From contig CANJJT010000001.1 of NCBI GenBank assembly GCA_947474715.1, positions 186,001 through 250,000 on the forward strand: a stretch of 64,000 nucleotides of DNA, read 5' to 3'. Within the stretch, counting starts at the first letter, position 1; every line of letters starts with the position of its first letter. A program made the translations under genes and the position numbers. This DNA is from CAIYPG01 sp903864555. Its GTDB lineage: Bacteria > Pseudomonadota > Gammaproteobacteria > Burkholderiales > SG8-39. Positions 60,149-64,000 of this stretch are shown in pieces. The notes under the pieces were generated by a model, which worked only from the letters and a program-made list of their open reading frames with translations, was not told the DNA's origin and ran no database searches.

Positions 60149-61666
60149 TTAATGGCCCGGTCCGTGGTGATGACTGCCATGGGCCGGATGGCCGGCTGTG
60201 TGGGCTGCGTGACCGGCCTGCGGGGCGCCGTGCAGCGCCGCGTGCTGCAGGTGCGCATGCGGGGAGCGCGTCAGTAGCGATCCCAGCAGCATGCCGGCCA
60301 TGGAGAAGGCCAGGCCCACCAGTTGCGGCGGCCAGATGGTGTCGCTGCCCCACAGTTCCATGGCGCCCCAGGAACTGAGCCCCATGACGATGGCCATCAC
60401 GGCACCGGCAGTGTTGGCACGCTTCCAGAAGATGCCGAAGGCCAGCGGCACGAAGGCGCCGACCAGGGTCACCTTGTAGGCGTTCTGCACCATTTCGTAC
60501 ATGGTGCTGCGCGAGTTGAGCGCAAACAGCAGCGCGGCCAGCGTGAAGGAGATCAGCACCGAGCGCAGCAGGATGAGGAACTGGCGATCGCTCATGTGCG
60601 GGATGAAGGGTTTGATCACATTCTCGGTGCACATGGCGGTGGGTGCCAGCAATGCACCGCTGGCAGTGGACAGGATGGCCGACAGCAGCGCGCCAAAGAA
60701 CATCACCTGGGCCCACATCGGGGTCTGGTCGAGGATCATCTGCGGCAGGATGCGCTGCACCTCGCGGCCATCTTCGGAGGCAAACAGTGCCGACATCTCC
60801 GGGTTGATCACCAGTGCCGAGTAGGCGATGAACATGGGAATGAAGGCAAAGCAGAAGTAGAGCAATGCGCCCAGCAGCGAGCCGCGTATGGCGGTCTTCT
60901 CGTCCTTGGCCGAGGTGACGCGCTGGAACACGTCCTGCTGGGGGATGGAGCCGATGGCCAGCGTCATCCAGGCGGCAACGAAGGCCAGCCACTCCTTGCT
61001 GCCCCCGGTGGGCCAGAACTGGAACTTGCCGGCTTCGCTGGCCGCGGCGATCACCTTGCCGGCGCCGCCGGCCATGTCGCCGACCAGCCAGGCGATGGCC
61101 CACAGGCCGATCACGATCATCACCGACTGGAACAGGTCGGTCAGGGCCACCGACCACATGCCACCCCAGAGGGTGTAGCCGGCCACCACCACGGCGCCCA
61201 GCACGATGCCCTGGTTGATCGAGATGGCGCCCTGTGACAGCACCGAGAAGGTGAGTCCCAGCGCCGTCATCTGCGCCGAGGTCCAGCCCAGGTAGGACAC
61301 CGTGATGATCAGGCCGGACATCACCTCCACCGACTTGTTGTAGCGCTTGCGGTAGTAGTCGCCGATGGTGAGCAGGTCCAGGCGATAAAAGGTCTTGGCA
61401 AAGAATATCGCCACGAACAGCAGGCAGAAACTGGCGCCGAAGGGATCGGCGACGATGCCGCCCAGGCCGTCCTTGGCGAAGGTGGCCGACACCGACAGCA
61501 CCGTTTCGGCGCCGAACCAGGTGGCGAACACCGTGGCCACATTGATGTAGAGCGGCAGGCTGCGCCCGGCCAACAGGTAATCCTTGGCACTGTGCACCCG
61601 GCGCGCCGCCCACAGGCCGATGCCGATGGATACAAGAAGGTAGAACAGGACGAAGGAGATGAGCAT
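60149..61666 (-). CDS. Sodium:solute symporter with a histidine-rich tail
   Basis: A 505-residue SSS-family symporter. YLLAGRSLPLYINVATVFAT, GAETVLSVSATFAKDGLGGI and FGASFCLLFVAIFFAKTFYR give the family core. About 13 helices are expected. The last ~35 residues are a His/Ala/Gly-rich cytoplasmic or periplasmic tail (HAHLQHAALHGAPQAGHAAH, then GSHHHGPGH), unusual for the family. The substrate is likely a small organic compound. It is transcribed from its own region, upstream of macro-VanZ. Confidence 0.88.
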   Translation of the reverse strand: MLISFVLFYLLVSIGIGLWAARRVHSAKDYLLAGRSLPLYINVATVFATWFGAETVLSVSATFAKDGLGGIVADPFGASFCLLFVAIFFAKTFYRLDLLTIGDYYRKRYNKSVEVMSGLIITVSYLGWTSAQMTALGLTFSVLSQGAISINQGIVLGAVVVAGYTLWGGMWSVALTDLFQSVMIVIGLWAIAWLVGDMAGGAGKVIAAASEAGKFQFWPTGGSKEWLAFVAAWMTLAIGSIPQQDVFQRVTSAKDEKTAIRGSLLGALLYFCFAFIPMFIAYSALVINPEMSALFASEDGREVQRILPQMILDQTPMWAQVMFFGALLSAILSTASGALLAPTAMCTENVIKPFIPHMSDRQFLILLRSVLISFTLAALLFALNSRSTMYEMVQNAYKVTLVGAFVPLAFGIFWKRANTAGAVMAIVMGLSSWGAMELWGSDTIWPPQLVGLAFSMAGMLLGSLLTRSPHAHLQHAALHGAPQAGHAAHTAGHPAHGSHHHGPGH

Positions 61667-61832
61667 GGCAGACCCTGATCAAGTGCCGTGGCGGCGTTGC
61701 GTGATGTGGGACGATAGGGAAACCGGAGCAGGAATTATAGGCGAGCACCTGCGGAAAATCCCTGTATTGCCGGGTCTGTCAGCTGCCGGAAATCTACGCG
61801 ATGGGCTGGCACCGGCGCGGTGCTGGCCTTGC

Positions 61833-63368
61833 TCAGTAGAGGAAGAAGCCGGTGGCCTGCAGCGCCAGCGTGATCACCATCAGCAGGGCGATGCCGGCCA
61901 GCCAGCGATTGCGACGGCGTGACTCGGCAGTCAGCCGGATCAGGGTCTTTTCGATCTCGCCCAGGCGGTCCTGGGCCAGTTGCTGGTGCAACAGGCGCGG
62001 CAGTTGCGGCAGCATGCCGGCCCAGCCCGGCAGTTCGCGTTTCAGATTCGCATAGACCGCACGCCAGCCGACCTGCTCGTTCATCCAGCGTTCCAGGTAG
62101 GGCTTGGCCGTCTTCCACAGGTCAAGGTCCGGGTCGAGGTCACGCCCCAGGCCTTCGATGTTGAGCAGGGTCTTCTGCAGCATCACCAGTTGCGGCTGGA
62201 TTTCCACGCCGAAGCGGCGCGAGGTCTGGAACAGGCGCAGCAGCACGTGGCCGAACTGGATCTCGCGCAGGGGCCGGTCGAAGATCGGCTCGCACACGGC
62301 GCGGATGGCGTTCTCCAGTTCGTCCACCCGGGTGTTGGGGGGCACCCAGCCGGACTCCAGGTGGACTTCGGCCACGCGCTTGTAGTCACGGTTGAAGAAG
62401 GCGAGGAAATTGCGTGCCAGGTATTTCTTGTCGATCTCGGTGAGCGTGCCCATGATGCCGAAGTCGAGCGCGATGTAGCGCCCTTTTTCCGCACCCTCCA
62501 CCTGCACCAGGATGTTCCCGGGGTGCATGTCGGCATGGAAGAAACCGTCACGGAACACCTGGGTGAAGAAGATCTCCACCCCGGCACGCGCCAGTGCCGG
62601 GATGTCCACGCCGGCACTGCGCAGGCGCTCCACCTGGCTGATGGGCAGCCCGTGCATGCGCTGCATGGTCATCACGGATGTCGCGCAGTAATCCCAGTGG
62701 ATTTCCGGCACCGCCAGCAGCGGTGAATCGAGGAAGTTACGCCGTAACTGGCTGGCATTGGCGGCTTCGCGCATCAGGTCGAGTTCGTCATGCAGGTGCT
62801 TGGCAAATTCCGCCACCACTTCGCGCAGGCGCAGGCGGCGCCCGTCGACCCACAGGCGATCGACCAGGCTGGCAGCCGTGTCCAGGAGTTCCAGATCACG
62901 CTCGATGATGTCTTCAATGCCCGGACGCAGGATCTTCACCGCCACCGGCGTGCCGCCCGGCAGCAAGGCGAAGTGCACCTGCGCCACCGAGGCACTGGCA
63001 ACCGGTTCGGCATCGAACTGCTCGTAGATGGCCTCCACCGGTTTGCCGAAGGCGGCCTCGATCTGCCGGCGCGCGATCTGTGCGGGAAAGGGCGGCACCT
63101 GGTCCTGCAACTTCGCGAGTTCGTCAGCGATGTCCTGGGGCAGCAGGTCACGGCGGGTGGAGAGCACCTGGCCAAACTTCACGAAGATCGGGCCCAGGGT
63201 TTCCAGGGCCATGCGTAGCCGCACCGCGCGCGGTGCCTGCTTGCGTGCCGGCAGGGTGCCGGAGCGGGCAAAGGCAGCCCAGCGCGAGCCCTCGACCAGG
63301 GTGAATTCATCCAGGCCGAAGCGCCAGGCCACACTGAAGATACGAAGGAGACGGAGCAGGCGGTACAT
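61833..63368 (-). CDS. ubiB: Ubiquinone biosynthesis regulatory kinase-like protein UbiB
   Basis: A 511-residue UbiB/ABC1 protein. It has the KxGQ motif PIFVKFGQVLSTRRDLL, the A-rich loop VASASVAQVHFA, the FHADMHPGNILV loop and YIALDFGIMG. Two C-terminal transmembrane helices are expected, one clear (IALLMVITLALQATGFFLY). UbiB supports ubiquinone synthesis with an atypical ATPase activity. The ATG at 63368 is the family start (MYRLLRLLRIF); the frame open to 63635 overlaps ubiJ. ubiJ is directly upstream on the same strand. Confidence 0.94.
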   Translation of the reverse strand: MYRLLRLLRIFSVAWRFGLDEFTLVEGSRWAAFARSGTLPARKQAPRAVRLRMALETLGPIFVKFGQVLSTRRDLLPQDIADELAKLQDQVPPFPAQIARRQIEAAFGKPVEAIYEQFDAEPVASASVAQVHFALLPGGTPVAVKILRPGIEDIIERDLELLDTAASLVDRLWVDGRRLRLREVVAEFAKHLHDELDLMREAANASQLRRNFLDSPLLAVPEIHWDYCATSVMTMQRMHGLPISQVERLRSAGVDIPALARAGVEIFFTQVFRDGFFHADMHPGNILVQVEGAEKGRYIALDFGIMGTLTEIDKKYLARNFLAFFNRDYKRVAEVHLESGWVPPNTRVDELENAIRAVCEPIFDRPLREIQFGHVLLRLFQTSRRFGVEIQPQLVMLQKTLLNIEGLGRDLDPDLDLWKTAKPYLERWMNEQVGWRAVYANLKRELPGWAGMLPQLPRLLHQQLAQDRLGEIEKTLIRLTAESRRRNRWLAGIALLMVITLALQATGFFLY

Positions 63369-63549
63369 GATCAGCCGAAATGCGCTAGCGGATGCCGGCC
63401 TGTCACCTGAGTTCAGGCGCTTGCTGTGAATGCAGGCACGACGCGGGAAAAAATGATCGGGAACTGTAACAGATTTGCCCGGTGCGCCTGGTGTGCCTGT
63501 CTGTACCTGCGCACGGCAGCGCGCAGGATCGTCAGCTTCCCTGGACCGG

Positions 63550-64000
63550 TCAGGGAGCGGCCCGGCGTGCCGCCAGCAGGTCCAGCCGTTTCTCCAGGCG
63601 CTCGACATCATCGCGCAGGGCGTCGACGCCGGCATTGAATGCGGTCAGGTCGGAATGGCGCGCGATCAGAGGCTGCTCTTCAGTCCAGTACTCGGCAAGG
63701 TTCTGCCCGATGCGCAGGCCGGCCTCGCGCTGCCATGCGAACAGCTCGCGCCCGGCATTGGCCATGCGGTGTGCCAGGACATCGCCGAACACGCGGGACA
63801 GGTCCGCCTCGACATCCCACTGGAGGTTGCGGAACAGCTGTTGCAACACCTGGGCCAGTTCGGCAGAGCCGGAAAATTCCAGGTCGTGCAGGGCGCGCTC
63901 GTCGTGGGCCAGCAGCAAGGGCACCGCGGCAGGCTTGATCAGCACGCTCAGGGCAGGGGCCACATGGCGGTCGGCTGACTTCAGCAGGCCGTCGTCGCGG
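63550..64000 (-). CDS. ubiJ: Ubiquinone biosynthesis accessory factor UbiJ, 3' part
   Basis: A partial CDS; its 5' end is beyond the window. The visible part has the SCP2 domain (RDDGLLKSADRHVAPALSVL to the FSGSAELAQVLQQLFRNLQW segment) and the C-terminal coiled coil DLTAFNAGVDALRDDVERLE. UbiJ binds lipids and scaffolds the Ubi complex in the cytoplasm. With ubiB downstream this is the ubiE-ubiJ-ubiB arrangement, so ubiE probably lies just beyond the right edge. Confidence 0.9.
   Translation of the reverse strand, partial: RDDGLLKSADRHVAPALSVLIKPAAVPLLLAHDERALHDLEFSGSAELAQVLQQLFRNLQWDVEADLSRVFGDVLAHRMANAGRELFAWQREAGLRIGQNLAEYWTEEQPLIARHSDLTAFNAGVDALRDDVERLEKRLDLLAARRAAP

Overview
The window is a GC-rich bacterial chromosome segment, most likely from a betaproteobacterium. 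Supporting signs are the ruvX-pyrR-pyrB-pyrC' run, the yggT-proC-yggS cluster divergent from pilT-pilU, a NodIJ-type ABC exporter next to hemJ, a ubiJ-ubiB pair, and a large number of Bug/TctC-type periplasmic receptors, which are characteristic of Burkholderiales and relatives. This is inferred from gene content; no rRNA or tRNA gene is present to fix the order.

Layout. 0-4.2 kb: end of ruvX, then pyrR, pyrB and a DHOase-like pyrC' that has lost its metal-binding HxH, with overlapping genes, followed by a divergent ClpX paralogue. 4.3-9.2 kb: yggU, yggT, proC and yggS on the minus strand, then pilT and pilU. 9.7-18.0 kb: single housekeeping or small-family genes (MOSC, DUF2721, chorismate mutase, a secreted amidohydrolase-like protein, DUF188, metY, patatin, NYN/LOTUS, an SH3 protein). 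18.2-49.1 kb: an accessory catabolic region. It holds ten Bug solute-binding proteins with no TctA/TctB membrane partner, interleaved with small catabolic modules: a DHDPS/NAL-family aldolase; two fumarate-reductase-like flavoproteins with an Asp/Glu racemase-superfamily protein; hyuA-hyuB-M81 peptidase-thioesterase under a divergent IclR regulator; and GntR | tcuA-prpF. An outer-membrane barrel-like protein and a secreted tripeptide-repeat protein sit in the middle. 49.4-54.5 kb: a broken DUF6496 gene, two cupins, a hotdog thioesterase, an RNA methyltransferase, a TPR-methyltransferase and an internally duplicated membrane protein. 54.5-64 kb, all minus strand: GNAT, hemJ, nodJ, nodI, a hydrolase, a [2Fe-2S] ferredoxin, VanZ, a macro domain protein, a Na+/solute symporter, ubiB and the 3' part of ubiJ.

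How the genes work together. The 18-49 kb region looks like several independent substrate-sensing and degradation units for small organic or amino-derived carboxylic acids. Each couples one or two high-affinity periplasmic receptors to one or two cytoplasmic enzymes (dehydrogenase, isomerase, racemase, aldolase, cyclic amide hydrolase). At least two have a local repressor-type regulator with visible palindromic operators. None of the substrates can be named from sequence alone.

The most unusual items are: the ClpX paralogue lacking the zinc domain and with altered pore, RKH and IGF loops; the small secreted protein made of 19 consecutive x-E-K/R tripeptides behind a CRP-like site; an in-frame TAG that splits an otherwise intact DUF6496 gene; a small family of terminal-inverted-repeat elements whose TAGTGT ends supply the stop codons of two genes; and two amidohydrolase-superfamily proteins without the metal HxH motif.
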